DNA of 64,000 bases from Paludibacteraceae bacterium. Its GTDB lineage: Bacteria > Bacteroidota > Bacteroidia > Bacteroidales > Paludibacteraceae. The stretch is from assembly GCA_017962085.1 (NCBI GenBank), contig JAGCWA010000011.1, positions 58,887-122,886 of the forward strand, read 5' to 3'. Positions 42,702 to 51,446 of the stretch are shown one piece after another; the first letter of the stretch is position 1, and each line of letters opens with the position of its first letter. The translations under genes and the position numbers were made by a program. Under the pieces are notes generated by a model. It made no database searches. It was given only the letters and a program-made list of their open reading frames with translations, and was not told the DNA's origin.

Positions 42702-43256
42702 TCATTCCCTTGGAGAGAAGATGAATCCGGCGATGGCGCCGCAGGCACCGCCGATGAGGTGGCCGGATTGGGATATGTTGTCGGCGGAGAAGATTCCGTT
42801 GAAGATTTCCCGGCCGAGGTATAGGACGATGATCAGGATGAAGGTCAGGGGGATTTCCTTCTCACGGAAGGAAGTCATGGAGGCCAGGATGATGAAGGCG
42901 AAGACAACGCCGGAGGCGCCCAACAGGCCTGTGGAGAAGAGCGTGTTGTTGATGATGGCGGTGACGAGGGCGGTGGCTCCGATGACGATCAGAATGCGTT
43001 TGCTGCCGTATTTCTCTTCCAGGATGGGACCCAGGAGGAGGAAGAAGAGCATATTGCTGATGTAGTGCGAGAAGTTGGCGTGGCCCAGTACATGGGTGAA
43101 GCACCTCACGTAGGTCAGTGGGTTGAGCAGGGAAGAGCTATAGGTGGAGAAGAACACCTTGGTTGTCCAATCGTTGGTGAACACGCCCAAGATGAGGGCG
43201 ATGGCCGAAATGATGGCGAAAGTTAGAATGATGGGCGAATTATATGTTATCTTCAT
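42702..43256 (-). CDS. Rhomboid-family intramembrane serine protease
   Basis: A 184-residue inner-membrane protease with about six helices, the minimal rhomboid core. The catalytic serine is Ser115 in LLGASGVVFAF (GxSG) and the catalytic histidine is His166 in SGHLIGGACGA. The early loop HVLGHANFSHYISNM (His56, His59, Asn61, Asn68) is the family's oxyanion-side motif. It starts at ATG 43256 behind a weak -7-like box (TACTTTCG at 43289-43296). It has no extra domains and no obvious partner gene. Confidence 0.92.
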   Translation of the reverse strand: MKITYNSPIILTFAIISAIALILGVFTNDWTTKVFFSTYSSSLLNPLTYVRCFTHVLGHANFSHYISNMLFFLLLGPILEEKYGSKRILIVIGATALVTAIINNTLFSTGLLGASGVVFAFIILASMTSFREKEIPLTFILIIVLYLGREIFNGIFSADNISQSGHLIGGACGAIAGFIFSPRE

Positions 43257-43469
43257 ATTATCCTAAATATTAACATTGTGCAGTTTGTCGAAAGTATAAA
43301 TTGGCGGATAATTCCACCTCGTTCGCTCACTATACGCAATATTCGTAAAAAAAACGGATATATGCAAGAGGGGGAAGGAGGGAGGAATTGTTAAGAATTA
43401 TAAAGCGATATGCGTTATGAATCTTATGGATGCGTGTCGCGTGAAATTTGTGTTTTTTTTCGAAATTAT

Positions 43470-43500
43470 TTTGTGCGTAAAAAAAATTTATATTCCTTTG
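43470..43500 (+). promoter_or_regulatory. Promoter of the trp leader and trpB2
   Basis: TTTG (43470-43473), 19-nt spacer, TTCCTTTG (43493-43500), one base off TAnnTTTG; 16 nt before the leader-peptide ATG. Confidence 0.65.
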
Positions 43501-43515
43501 TGAATAGGAAAAAGA

Positions 43516-43572
43516 ATGATTTCAATGAATGTTTTTAAGAACTATAGCAAACGTTGGTGGCGCAGATTCTGA
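43516..43572 (+). CDS. Trp leader peptide (18 residues) with tandem Trp codons
   Basis: A short open frame from ATG 43516 to TGA 43572 reads MISMNVFKNYSKRWWRRF; a second in-frame ATG at 43525 could also be used. Two adjacent TGG codons lie just before the stop. The downstream bases fold into mutually exclusive hairpins ending in a terminator, and the next real gene is tryptophan synthase beta. That is the classic arrangement where ribosome stalling at Trp codons lets transcription continue. No SD site is visible, as usual in this phylum. Confidence 0.82.
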   Translation: MISMNVFKNYSKRWWRRF

Positions 43573-43654
43573 GTGTAACGGAGGGTCTGCAATCGACGGA
43601 TGATATGTTCGACAAATAATAAAGCCGCAAGCCTCCAAAGGTCTGCGGCTTTTC
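43562..43654 (+). promoter_or_regulatory. Transcription attenuator of trpB2 (probable Bacteroid-trp type)
   Basis: Four pairing regions are visible. Region 1 GCAGA (43562-43566, right after the Trp codons) pairs with TCTGC in region 2 (43586-43590). Region 2 GGAGG..TGC (43580-43590) can pair instead with GCA..CCTCC in region 3 (43627-43636). Region 3 AGCCGCA (43623-43629) pairs with TGCGGCT of region 4 (43644-43650), followed by TTTT: the terminator. Regions 2 and 4 share GGTCTGC, as expected for competing partners. Low Trp-tRNA should stall the ribosome on region 1, freeing region 2 to block the terminator. Confidence 0.82.
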
Positions 43655-43693
43655 ATTTTATGGAGGAAACAATTTTAATAATTAAATAATAAG

Positions 43694-45061
43694 ATGGAAA
43701 AACAAAAAAGATTTTTATTGCAGGAGAATGAGATACCAAGAAAATGGTACAATATTGTGGCGGACATGAAGAACAAACCTCTTCCTATGTTGAACCCACA
43801 GACGAAGAAGCCTATCACGGTCGATGAGATGTGCGGCCTTTTCAACCGTGCATGTTCCGAGCAGGAATTGAACACGACGGACGCTTGGATCGAGATTCCT
43901 GAGGAGGTTCGCGACCTCTACAAGAGCTACCGTTCCACTCCGTTGGTGAGGGCTTACGGATTGGAGAAAGCGTTGGGTACTCCTGCGCATATCTACTTCA
44001 AGAACGAGAGTGTCAGCCCTGTCGGTTCACACAAGCTGAACTCCGCTTTGGCGCAGGCTTACTACTGCAAGAAGGAGGGTGTGACCAACATCACGACTGA
44101 GACCGGTGCCGGACAATGGGGTGCCGCCCTCTCTTACGCCGCTAAGGCATTCGGACTGGAGTTGGCTGTCTTCATGGTTAAGGTCAGCTACCATCAGAAA
44201 CCATACCGTCGTTCCATCATGCAGACCTTCGGTGCGCAGGTGATCGCCTCCCCAAGCATGAGCACACGTGCGGGTAAGGATATTTTGACCGCTAACCCTA
44301 GCTATCAAGGCAGTTTGGGAACCGCTATCTCAGAGGCGGTGGAGCTCGCTATGCAGACCCCTAACTGCAAGTATGTGTTGGGTAGCGTCTTGAACCACGT
44401 GACCCTCCACCAGACCATTATCGGTTTGGAGGCTGAGAAGCAGATGGAGATGGCTGGCGAATATCCGGACATCATCATTGGTTGCTTCGGCGGTGGTTCC
44501 AACTTCGGCGGACTCTCCTTCCCATTCATGCGTCACAACATCTTGGACGGCAAGAACACTCAGTTCCTCGCGGCGGAGCCTGCTTCCTGTCCTAAGTTGA
44601 CCCGTGGTGTCTTCCAATACGACTTCGGTGACGAGGCTGGTTACACCCCTATGTTGCCTATGTACACGTTGGGACATAACTTCGCACCTGCCCACATCCA
44701 CGCCGGCGGTCTCCGCTACCACGGTGCGGGAACCATCGTCAGCCAGTTGATCAAGGACGGCTTGATGAAGGGTGTGGACATCCCTCAGTTGGAGACGTTC
44801 GAGGCGGCTACGTTGTTCGCCCAGACAGAGGGTATCATCCCTGCTCCTGAGTCCTCCCACGCTATCGCCACCGCTATCCGTGAGGCGAAGAAGGCTAAGG
44901 AAGAGGGTAAGGAGAAGGTCATCCTGTTCAACCTTTCCGGACACGGATTGATTGATATGACCGCTTACGATCAGTTCATCGAAGGCGACCTCGTCAACTA
45001 CGACTTGCCGGATGAGGTGATCAAGGCGAACGTGGATAAATTGGAGAAGATCATCAAGTAA
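43694..45061 (+). CDS. TrpB2-type tryptophan synthase beta chain
   Basis: A 455-residue PLP enzyme that makes tryptophan from indole and serine. The length, the N-terminal extension (residues 1-75) and sequence words such as NESVSPVGSHKLNSALAQAYY mark the TrpB2 branch, not the 400-residue TrpB1. The PLP lysine is Lys114 in GSHKLNS. The phosphate loop GCFGGGSNFGG and the E-x-GAGQWG block (TETGAGQWGAAL) are present. No trpA or other trp gene is beside it, so it may work as a stand-alone indole scavenger. The upstream attenuator ties it to tryptophan supply. Confidence 0.92.
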   Translation: MEKQKRFLLQENEIPRKWYNIVADMKNKPLPMLNPQTKKPITVDEMCGLFNRACSEQELNTTDAWIEIPEEVRDLYKSYRSTPLVRAYGLEKALGTPAHIYFKNESVSPVGSHKLNSALAQAYYCKKEGVTNITTETGAGQWGAALSYAAKAFGLELAVFMVKVSYHQKPYRRSIMQTFGAQVIASPSMSTRAGKDILTANPSYQGSLGTAISEAVELAMQTPNCKYVLGSVLNHVTLHQTIIGLEAEKQMEMAGEYPDIIIGCFGGGSNFGGLSFPFMRHNILDGKNTQFLAAEPASCPKLTRGVFQYDFGDEAGYTPMLPMYTLGHNFAPAHIHAGGLRYHGAGTIVSQLIKDGLMKGVDIPQLETFEAATLFAQTEGIIPAPESSHAIATAIREAKKAKEEGKEKVILFNLSGHGLIDMTAYDQFIEGDLVNYDLPDEVIKANVDKLEKIIK

Positions 45062-45083
45062 TGATTGTCATATAGATTTCAGG

Positions 45084-45113
45084 GAAGGCGGACCAAATGG
45101 TTCGCCTTCTTTG
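45084..45113 (+). terminator. Intrinsic terminator after trpB2
   Basis: Stem GAAGGCGGACC / GGTTCGCCTTC with AAAT loop (45084-45109, one G-T pair), followed by TTTGTT. Confidence 0.88.
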
Positions 45114-45259
45114 TTGAGGCTGGGTGGTGAAGGTGCGCAAGGGATGGAATGTATGGATACGATTATAACGCCCCTTTCGCCAAGGGGATGGTTATGACGT
45201 TGCCCGCCACGGTTCCGCTCTTGCCGAAATCGTGGCTTTCTTCTTTGTTCTTTTCCGCT

Positions 45260-47899
45260 TTATTTGTCCGCAGGCAACTCCTTGATGTAGACGGTTCGCT
45301 GAGGGAATGGAATCTCTATGTTATTAGAATTGAGTGTGTTATAAATAATCTCTTTCGCCTTACCGCTGAGGGTGAGCTTCCGTTCCACCAGTCCCCAGAA
45401 GGTGACGAAGAGGTCTACGCTACTATCTCCGAATCCGTCCAATATCACGTTGATGCCTCGGTTAGGCTCGATAGGTGATATGCCGGTCTCGTCCGGTTTG
45501 GTCAGCACGGAGAGCGCCTCCACCAGCATCTTCCGCACCTGTTCGATGTCCGACCCGTAGCTGACGCCGACGGATAGTTTGATGAACTCGTATCCATGGT
45601 TGCGGGTAAGGTTCTTGAAGGTCTTGTTGAACAGTGTCGAGTTGAGGAAGGCGATGACACAGCCGTCCAAGGTGACAATCTGCGTGCTCTGGTAGGTGAT
45701 GGTGTCCACCCTTCCTCTGACGCCGTCGCACTCGATATAGTCGTTCACCCTGACACGTCCCGTCATGAGCGAGAGGCCGTAGATGAAGTTCTCGATGACA
45801 TCCTTCATGGCGAAACCGATACCTGTCGCCAAGCCCGCCGTCACGATGGAGATGCCGGACTTAGGCACCTTCAGGAAGACAAGGACATAGATGAAGAAAC
45901 CGCCCCACACGAGGATGGAGATGATGTTGTTCGCCAGCGTGATGTTGGCCTCCCCGTTGAAGGTGAAATGTTTGACGCGGTATTGCTTGTATAGCGCCTT
46001 CATGCCGTAACAGATGAAGCGGCAGACGAAGAAGGTGACGGAGATGACCAGCATCTTGAAGAGGGAGAGCTGGCATACACCCTCCACGTTGATGAAGTTG
46101 GTGTAGAACATGATCTTGAAGGTCTCCGAGAGGTCGAAGATGCCCGCTGCCAGGACGACGCAGATCAGGACGGAGCTGATGATGAAGATAGGCACCAGGG
46201 TCTTGATGAAGAGGTCGTATGGCCAGGTGATGCGTATATGGTCGCCCAACGTGTGCTTGTTCGGATGCACCATTTCGTAGGCCAGTTGCCTAGCCTGTCG
46301 GAGGGACAAGCTCTCGTCCTTCTTGATGGCCCGCGCGGTGAGGAAGCGGAACTCATATTTCTTGATGAGGTAGTAGAGGCAGGTGATGGTCTGTATCGCC
46401 ATCAACTGGAACAGCCACCAGATGAATATCTGCACGGCGAGCAGGGAGTATCCGCACCAGCTGGCGATGCAACTGGTGATGATGATGACGAGGGAGACAA
46501 GCGTGTACAACCCGTCGCTGGTATGTATCTTTTTCCTATGCCTTTTCAGGGAGATGGCCTGCCAGATGGTGAAGAGAAGCAGGACGGGAGGGAATAGGAT
46601 GCTCACTACGCTGTTCGTCACGAAGATGATGCGGAACACGATGATGATGAAGCCCATCAGGAGGATAGGCGTGTAGATGATGAAGCTACTCTTTATCTGC
46701 TTGACGCTGGAGCGTATCAGCAACGAGAAGAGCACCGCCGAGACGAGTCCGGCGTACTCGATCAGCAGTCCGCTCGCCATCATGAAGAAGTTATGCAGGG
46801 TGAAGAGCCTGAGGATTAGGAGCACGACGACAAAGAGCACGAAGGAGAACGCCAAGATGTAGTACGGTTTCTTGGCGATGAACACATTCGTCTTGAAGCG
46901 GGAAGGCAGTGCAAAACGGATGATGACGTTACTGAGCAGGAATGCCACAATCAAGTAGAAGACGATGAAGATGGCCAGTCCGATGACGATCGGTCCGCGC
47001 CATTCCGACTTCACGCTTTTGTTCTTAGGTTGCGTGTACTTCTCTATGATATCTTCCTTGGCGTTGTTGTAGTAGAAGTCCCATCGTTTGAGGATCGTGA
47101 AGTAGTTCACGTCACCGTTGATGAAGATGAGTTTCTTGATATCGGAGTAGCGGTCCATGGCGTAGTCGTTCACCTTCTTCAGCCTTTGGGAAACGAACTC
47201 GTAGTGTTCGCTGTCCTTGGAGACTTCGTTGTAGAGGTAGACGAGGTTGTCACGGATGATATTCGCCAAAGCGAGGCAAGAGTCCCTGCACACCTGCCCC
47301 TGTTCGCTTAGCAGGAATATGCTCTTCTTCTTCGCGCTGTCCGCCAATGCCTTCACATCCGTCTTGATCGGGGCGGGGAGCACACGTACCGAGTCGATCA
47401 GTTCCCCCTCCTGGTTCATGCGGACGTGGGTGATCGGGGTCTTAAAGGCAGTGTCGTTGGCGTTATGTCCCTTCCTGATGCGGGGAGGAAGCATCTCCAG
47501 GATGTCGATGATGTTATTGTATCGGTTCACTTCCACCCTATACATGTCCTGTATTTTCTGGAAGGGAAGCATATTCTTCGAGAAATTATTGTATTGCTGG
47601 GTCGCCTCATGGCAGGCGTAGGCGAGGTCGAAGGTGTAGTCCTGCTTCTGGGAGTAGAGCATGAGGGCGGTCTGTTCGCTCTTCTGCATGGTGTTGATGA
47701 GGTTCTGGTGCTGCATCTTGCTGATCACGTTGTACCGCTTCATCATCTCCTGCTGCTCCGTGTTGTAGGTTTCCAGCTCCATCAGGAGCACCATCAAGGT
47801 TTGTTCGAGGTCTTTCTCCTTCAGCACTGCGGAGGCAGGAACCGCCAGGAAGGCGAACAGCGCAGCGAATATTAATTTCTTCAATTTGCCGTTTATCAT
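45260..47899 (-). CDS. Large MscS-family mechanosensitive channel
   Basis: An 879-residue channel from ATG 47899, preferred over the GTG four codons earlier; the signal peptide is MINGKLKKLIFAALFAFLAVPASA. A periplasmic, helical, coiled-coil-like region covers about 25-310. About ten membrane helices lie between 320 and 690. The MscS core has its pore helix and TGIGFAMKDVIENFIYGL, then GRVRVNDYIECDGVRGRV and the cytosolic vestibule ending TVYIKELPADK. The domain order resembles the large MscK/YbdG-like members. It should release solutes on osmotic downshock. Confidence 0.9.
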   Translation of the reverse strand: MINGKLKKLIFAALFAFLAVPASAVLKEKDLEQTLMVLLMELETYNTEQQEMMKRYNVISKMQHQNLINTMQKSEQTALMLYSQKQDYTFDLAYACHEATQQYNNFSKNMLPFQKIQDMYRVEVNRYNNIIDILEMLPPRIRKGHNANDTAFKTPITHVRMNQEGELIDSVRVLPAPIKTDVKALADSAKKKSIFLLSEQGQVCRDSCLALANIIRDNLVYLYNEVSKDSEHYEFVSQRLKKVNDYAMDRYSDIKKLIFINGDVNYFTILKRWDFYYNNAKEDIIEKYTQPKNKSVKSEWRGPIVIGLAIFIVFYLIVAFLLSNVIIRFALPSRFKTNVFIAKKPYYILAFSFVLFVVVLLILRLFTLHNFFMMASGLLIEYAGLVSAVLFSLLIRSSVKQIKSSFIIYTPILLMGFIIIVFRIIFVTNSVVSILFPPVLLLFTIWQAISLKRHRKKIHTSDGLYTLVSLVIIITSCIASWCGYSLLAVQIFIWWLFQLMAIQTITCLYYLIKKYEFRFLTARAIKKDESLSLRQARQLAYEMVHPNKHTLGDHIRITWPYDLFIKTLVPIFIISSVLICVVLAAGIFDLSETFKIMFYTNFINVEGVCQLSLFKMLVISVTFFVCRFICYGMKALYKQYRVKHFTFNGEANITLANNIISILVWGGFFIYVLVFLKVPKSGISIVTAGLATGIGFAMKDVIENFIYGLSLMTGRVRVNDYIECDGVRGRVDTITYQSTQIVTLDGCVIAFLNSTLFNKTFKNLTRNHGYEFIKLSVGVSYGSDIEQVRKMLVEALSVLTKPDETGISPIEPNRGINVILDGFGDSSVDLFVTFWGLVERKLTLSGKAKEIIYNTLNSNNIEIPFPQRTVYIKELPADK

Positions 47900-47929
47900 A
47901 TAATCATACACTGGAATTAGTTAGCTTCA

Positions 47930-47937
47930 CAAAAATA
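47930..47937 (-). promoter_or_regulatory. -7 promoter element of the MscS-family gene
   Basis: TATTTTTG on the minus strand, 30 nt before the start codon; no -33 TTTG seen. The cstA promoter diverges from it. Confidence 0.55.
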
Positions 47938-47982
47938 CAATAATAAATCGTCCCACAGAATTCCATGAATATAAAAATATCG

Positions 47983-47990
47983 TAATTTTG
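47983..47990 (+). promoter_or_regulatory. -7 promoter element of cstA
   Basis: TAATTTTG followed by TGG, about 110 nt before the CstA start; no -33 box. Confidence 0.5.
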
Positions 47991-48099
47991 TGGAGATTAC
48001 GATGCATGGTGATGCCATGGAATTCACCGTTATCAATAAAAAGGACAAAACAATGGGCTTGAGAAGTGATTTGGAGAGCCCGTCTAAAATATAGTTCAA

Positions 48100-49554
48100 A
48101 TGGTAACGTTTATTATTTCGATGCTGGCGTTGGTGGCTGGCTATCTCTTTTATGGGAAATTGGTGGAGAGGATCTTCTCTCCGGACCCGAGTAGGGTTAC
48201 TCCTGCGATTTCCATGCAGGATGGCGTGGACTATATTCCGTTGCCCACGTGGAAGATTTTCATGATTCAGTTCCTGAACATCGCGGGCACGGGACCTATC
48301 TTCGGAGCCATCATGGGCGCCAAGTTCGGACCTTCCGCTTACCTGTGGATTGTCTTAGGATGTATCTTCGCGGGTGCGGTGCACGATTACCTCAGCGGTA
48401 TGTTGTCCATCCGTAACGGAGGCGCCGGATTGCCTGAATTGATCGGTAAGTACTTGGGGCAGAACACGAAGAAGATCATGCTGATATTCACGGTCTTCCT
48501 GATGTTGATGGTCGGTGCGGTCTTTGTCTATAGCCCCGCCCTCATCCTAGGGAACATGACGAAGGACTACATCGGTAATTCCGTCTATGTGTGGTGCGGC
48601 ATCATCTTCCTCTACTATCTGATAGCCACCTTGATGCCTATCGATAAGATCATCGGTAAGATTTATCCTATCTTCGCTTTCGCCATCATCTTCATGGCGG
48701 TTGCGTTGGGCGCTAATCTCTTCATCAAATGGCCTACGTTGCCGGAGTTGTACGAGACGGGTGTCTCCACCCTTTCGTTCAACGGGAAGGATATCTTCCC
48801 TGCCTTGTTCATCACGATTGCCTGCGGTGCGATCAGTGGTTTCCATGCGACCCAGAGCCCGCTGATGGCGCGTTGCATCAAGAACGAGAAGTATGGCCGT
48901 CCGGTCTTCTACGGCGGTATGATCACGGAGGGTATCGTCGCCCTGATCTGGGCCACCATCTCCATGTACTTCTTCTATGGAGGAGGAGCGGAGGAGTTAG
49001 GCGTTGAGACGTCGCTTCAGGCTCCGCAGGTGGTCACGGCGGTCAGCGAGGGTTGGCTGGGTCTCGTCGGAGGTATCTTGGCGCTGATGGGTGTCGTAGC
49101 TGCCCCAATCACCAGTGGTGACACCGCTTTGCGTTCCGCCCGTCTGATCGTGGCGGAGTTCCTCCACATGGAGCAGAAGAGCATCCGCAAGCGTCTCTAC
49201 ATCTGCATCCCGATGTTCGCCGTGACGATGGGTCTGCTCTCCTTCAACCTCACGAATCCGCAGGGATTCAATGTGATATGGAACTACTTCGGATGGAGCA
49301 ACCAGACCTTGTCCGTCTTCACATTGTGGACCATCACGGTCTACCTGGTATTGCACAAGAAATGCTTCTGGATCACCTTTGTGCCAGCCGTCTTCATGAC
49401 GACGGTCAGCGTCACCTTCCTGCTCATCTCGAAGGATTGCATAGGATTGGAACCGATTGTTGGTTATGTGGCGGGTGCAGTGGCCGCCGTGGCGTCTTGT
49501 GTCATTTTCTTCTTGTGGTACAACAAGAAGGGTAGTAAGCAGGTGGAGTCTTAA
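48100..49554 (+). CDS. cstA: Carbon starvation protein CstA family transporter
   Basis: A 484-residue inner-membrane protein with about 13-14 helices, short for CstA but normal for the Bacteroidales form. Typical words are present: FMIQFLNIAGTGPIFGAIMGAKFGPSAYLWI, GAVHDYLSGMLSIRNGGAGLPELIG and ACGAISGFHATQSPLMARC. CstA relatives import pyruvate or peptides under carbon stress. It is followed without a gap by the acetyltransferase gene at 49555, so both are probably expressed together. Confidence 0.9.
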   Translation: MVTFIISMLALVAGYLFYGKLVERIFSPDPSRVTPAISMQDGVDYIPLPTWKIFMIQFLNIAGTGPIFGAIMGAKFGPSAYLWIVLGCIFAGAVHDYLSGMLSIRNGGAGLPELIGKYLGQNTKKIMLIFTVFLMLMVGAVFVYSPALILGNMTKDYIGNSVYVWCGIIFLYYLIATLMPIDKIIGKIYPIFAFAIIFMAVALGANLFIKWPTLPELYETGVSTLSFNGKDIFPALFITIACGAISGFHATQSPLMARCIKNEKYGRPVFYGGMITEGIVALIWATISMYFFYGGGAEELGVETSLQAPQVVTAVSEGWLGLVGGILALMGVVAAPITSGDTALRSARLIVAEFLHMEQKSIRKRLYICIPMFAVTMGLLSFNLTNPQGFNVIWNYFGWSNQTLSVFTLWTITVYLVLHKKCFWITFVPAVFMTTVSVTFLLISKDCIGLEPIVGYVAGAVAAVASCVIFFLWYNKKGSKQVES

Positions 49555-50508
49555 GTGAATAATAAAGAGAAATATCGTCTTGCATGTGAGCGGCATCCCG
49601 AGGTGCCGCTCTTTGCTCAATATTGGTGGATGGAGGCCATCTGCGTGGGCAAGGTGTGGGACGTCCTGCTCGTCGAGGAGGAGGGTGAGGTGCGTGGCGC
49701 CATGCCCTACCTATGGGTGCGCAAGTACTTCCTCAAGATGATCCTGCAACCGGTCTTCTCCCAGAACAATGGTATCCATTTCTTCTACCCTGAGGGGTTG
49801 GACGAGGTCGGCAGGGAGGCCTTCGAACGCAGGGTTTGCGAGGATATCCTCGCCCAGCTGAAGGCTTTAAAGGTGGATTGGTACATGCAGGATTTCGACC
49901 CGACCTTCAGGCATCACGCGCTCTTCGAGGAGGCAGGCTACCACGTCTCCGAAAGGGTCACCTACATCATCCCAGACATTTCGGACTTGGAGAACCTCTT
50001 CAAGCGCTTCACTTCCGCCAAGCAACGACACATCCGCAAGGCGGAGCGTAACGGGCTGCAGGTAGGCTGGGACATGGATGTCTCCGCTTTCCACGAGTTC
50101 CATAGCGAGACGTTGAGGCTCCGCGGACGCACCAACATCAACTCACGCCTGCTGGAGGAGACGGTCTGCCGCAAGGCGATCGAGAGAGGGCAGGGGAAGA
50201 TCATCACCGTCCATGACGCGGAGGGGAACCTCCACAGCGCCCTTTTCTTCGTGTGGGACGAGCGGTTCGCCTACTACCTGATACCCGCCATCCATCCCGC
50301 ATTCAAGGCTTCCGGTGCCTCCACGCTGATGGTGTGGCGCACGTTGCAGTTCCTGCAGGGCAAGACGAAGGCGTTCGATTTCGAGGGAAGCATGGATCCG
50401 CAGATCGCCAACTCGTACAAGCAGTTCGCTACCGAACCGAGGACCTACCGCAGGGTGGAGAAGGTCAGTTCCCTGTTTTGTCGGCTATACATGCGTCTGA
50501 AAGGATAA
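49555..50508 (+). CDS. GNAT/FemAB-like acyltransferase
   Basis: A 317-residue cytoplasmic protein starting with GTG immediately after the cstA stop codon. It has two GNAT-like halves. The N-terminal half has HPEVPLFAQYWWMEAICVGKVWDVLLVEEEGEV, and the C-terminal half, around FTSAKQRHIRKAERNGLQV and ALFFVWDERFAYYLIPAIHPAFKASGASTLMVWRTLQ, resembles FemAB/BioF2-type aminoacyl or acyl transfer domains. Substrate unknown; the family often acts on cell-envelope glycans. Translational coupling to cstA is suggested by the spacing only. Confidence 0.8.
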   Translation: MNNKEKYRLACERHPEVPLFAQYWWMEAICVGKVWDVLLVEEEGEVRGAMPYLWVRKYFLKMILQPVFSQNNGIHFFYPEGLDEVGREAFERRVCEDILAQLKALKVDWYMQDFDPTFRHHALFEEAGYHVSERVTYIIPDISDLENLFKRFTSAKQRHIRKAERNGLQVGWDMDVSAFHEFHSETLRLRGRTNINSRLLEETVCRKAIERGQGKIITVHDAEGNLHSALFFVWDERFAYYLIPAIHPAFKASGASTLMVWRTLQFLQGKTKAFDFEGSMDPQIANSYKQFATEPRTYRRVEKVSSLFCRLYMRLKG

Positions 50509-50616
50509 TCATGGAATATTGGGTCATTCTCACGTTCTACATCTTGGCGTGAAATGTCCATTGACAGGTCGCATGAAAAAAACGTGGAAAATCACACCAT
50601 TTCTTCCCATAATATC

Positions 50617-50646
50617 TTGACGATTCAAATCGTTTTTTTATATTTG
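50617..50646 (+). promoter_or_regulatory. Bacteroidota promoter of the DUF3256-like gene
   Basis: TTG (50617-50619), 19-nt spacer, TATATTTG (50639-50646): good match to both boxes; the leader is about 100 nt. Confidence 0.78.
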
Positions 50647-50747
50647 TACAATGGCGGATTTTCGAATGCGCCATTTGTGTTGAGATGTGATAGATAAAAA
50701 AGAAATTACCTAAAAAAGGGACGTTGAAGCAGAGTAAATTAGTGTTA

Positions 50748-51416
50748 ATGAAACAGTTACTGATATATATTGTCGGATTGAGTTTGTCGTTAAGTTTGTG
50801 TGAGGCCCAGGCTTTGGAGACTTACATGACTCGCATGGTTCCATCGTCCACGCAGTTGAAGGTGGATATGTTGAACCAGCTGATACAATCTTACAAAGAG
50901 AAGAAAGGGGAGAGCAAGGTGGTTAGCCTCTACCGTGACACGTGCAGATTGATAGACTATGAGGAAAACAACTATGCGTTTTTCCAGACTTCCAGTCAGG
51001 GATATGTTTCCGCCAAGCTATGGAAAATAGATGATTCCCTCTCGGTATATGGGTTCAGTTCATGGGTATGTGGATCGATGTGTGACGGATGGTGGCGTGT
51101 GCAGACCTCCGGGAGGAAAGCGGTCGTGTTCCCTGAAATAGGGATATCCGACTTCTTCGACAAGGATTCATTGGTTGCGGATGGTCTGGACGCGGACACG
51201 TTGGCGAGCCGATTCGAGATGGTCTTCCTGCATTGTGAATTCAGCAAGGGGGATAGTGTGCATATTTACTGCGACACGGAACGTTATCTGGAGAAAGAGC
51301 GCAAGAAGCGTTATGCCAAATATTTCAAAGGGAACAGGGTCTCGTTATTGCCTATCGACGGGAGTTTCAGGATCGTGGCGGTCAAGCGGGACGAACGGTT
51401 CAACGAGGCGCATTAA
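50748..51416 (+). CDS. DUF3256-like exported protein
   Basis: A 222-residue protein from ATG 50748; a TTG eight codons upstream is in frame but less likely. The signal peptide MKQLLIYIVGLSLSLSLCEA is clear. The body matches my memory of DUF3256 in Bacteroidales: an early MVPSSTQLKVDMLNQLIQSY helix, a middle WVCGSMCDGWW with two cysteines, and a late IGISDFFDKD block. Function unknown, probably periplasmic. It lies only 30 nt before the alpha-2-macroglobulin gene, so the two may form one unit. Confidence 0.72.
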   Translation: MKQLLIYIVGLSLSLSLCEAQALETYMTRMVPSSTQLKVDMLNQLIQSYKEKKGESKVVSLYRDTCRLIDYEENNYAFFQTSSQGYVSAKLWKIDDSLSVYGFSSWVCGSMCDGWWRVQTSGRKAVVFPEIGISDFFDKDSLVADGLDADTLASRFEMVFLHCEFSKGDSVHIYCDTERYLEKERKKRYAKYFKGNRVSLLPIDGSFRIVAVKRDERFNEAH

Positions 51417-51446
51417 GTTGGAATGAATAATTTAAAATATATTTTT

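Noticed and set aside
45149-45478. 109-codon plus-strand open frame after trpB2
   Set aside because: It enters the MscS-family gene antisense; the first 35 codons alone carry no recognisable pattern.
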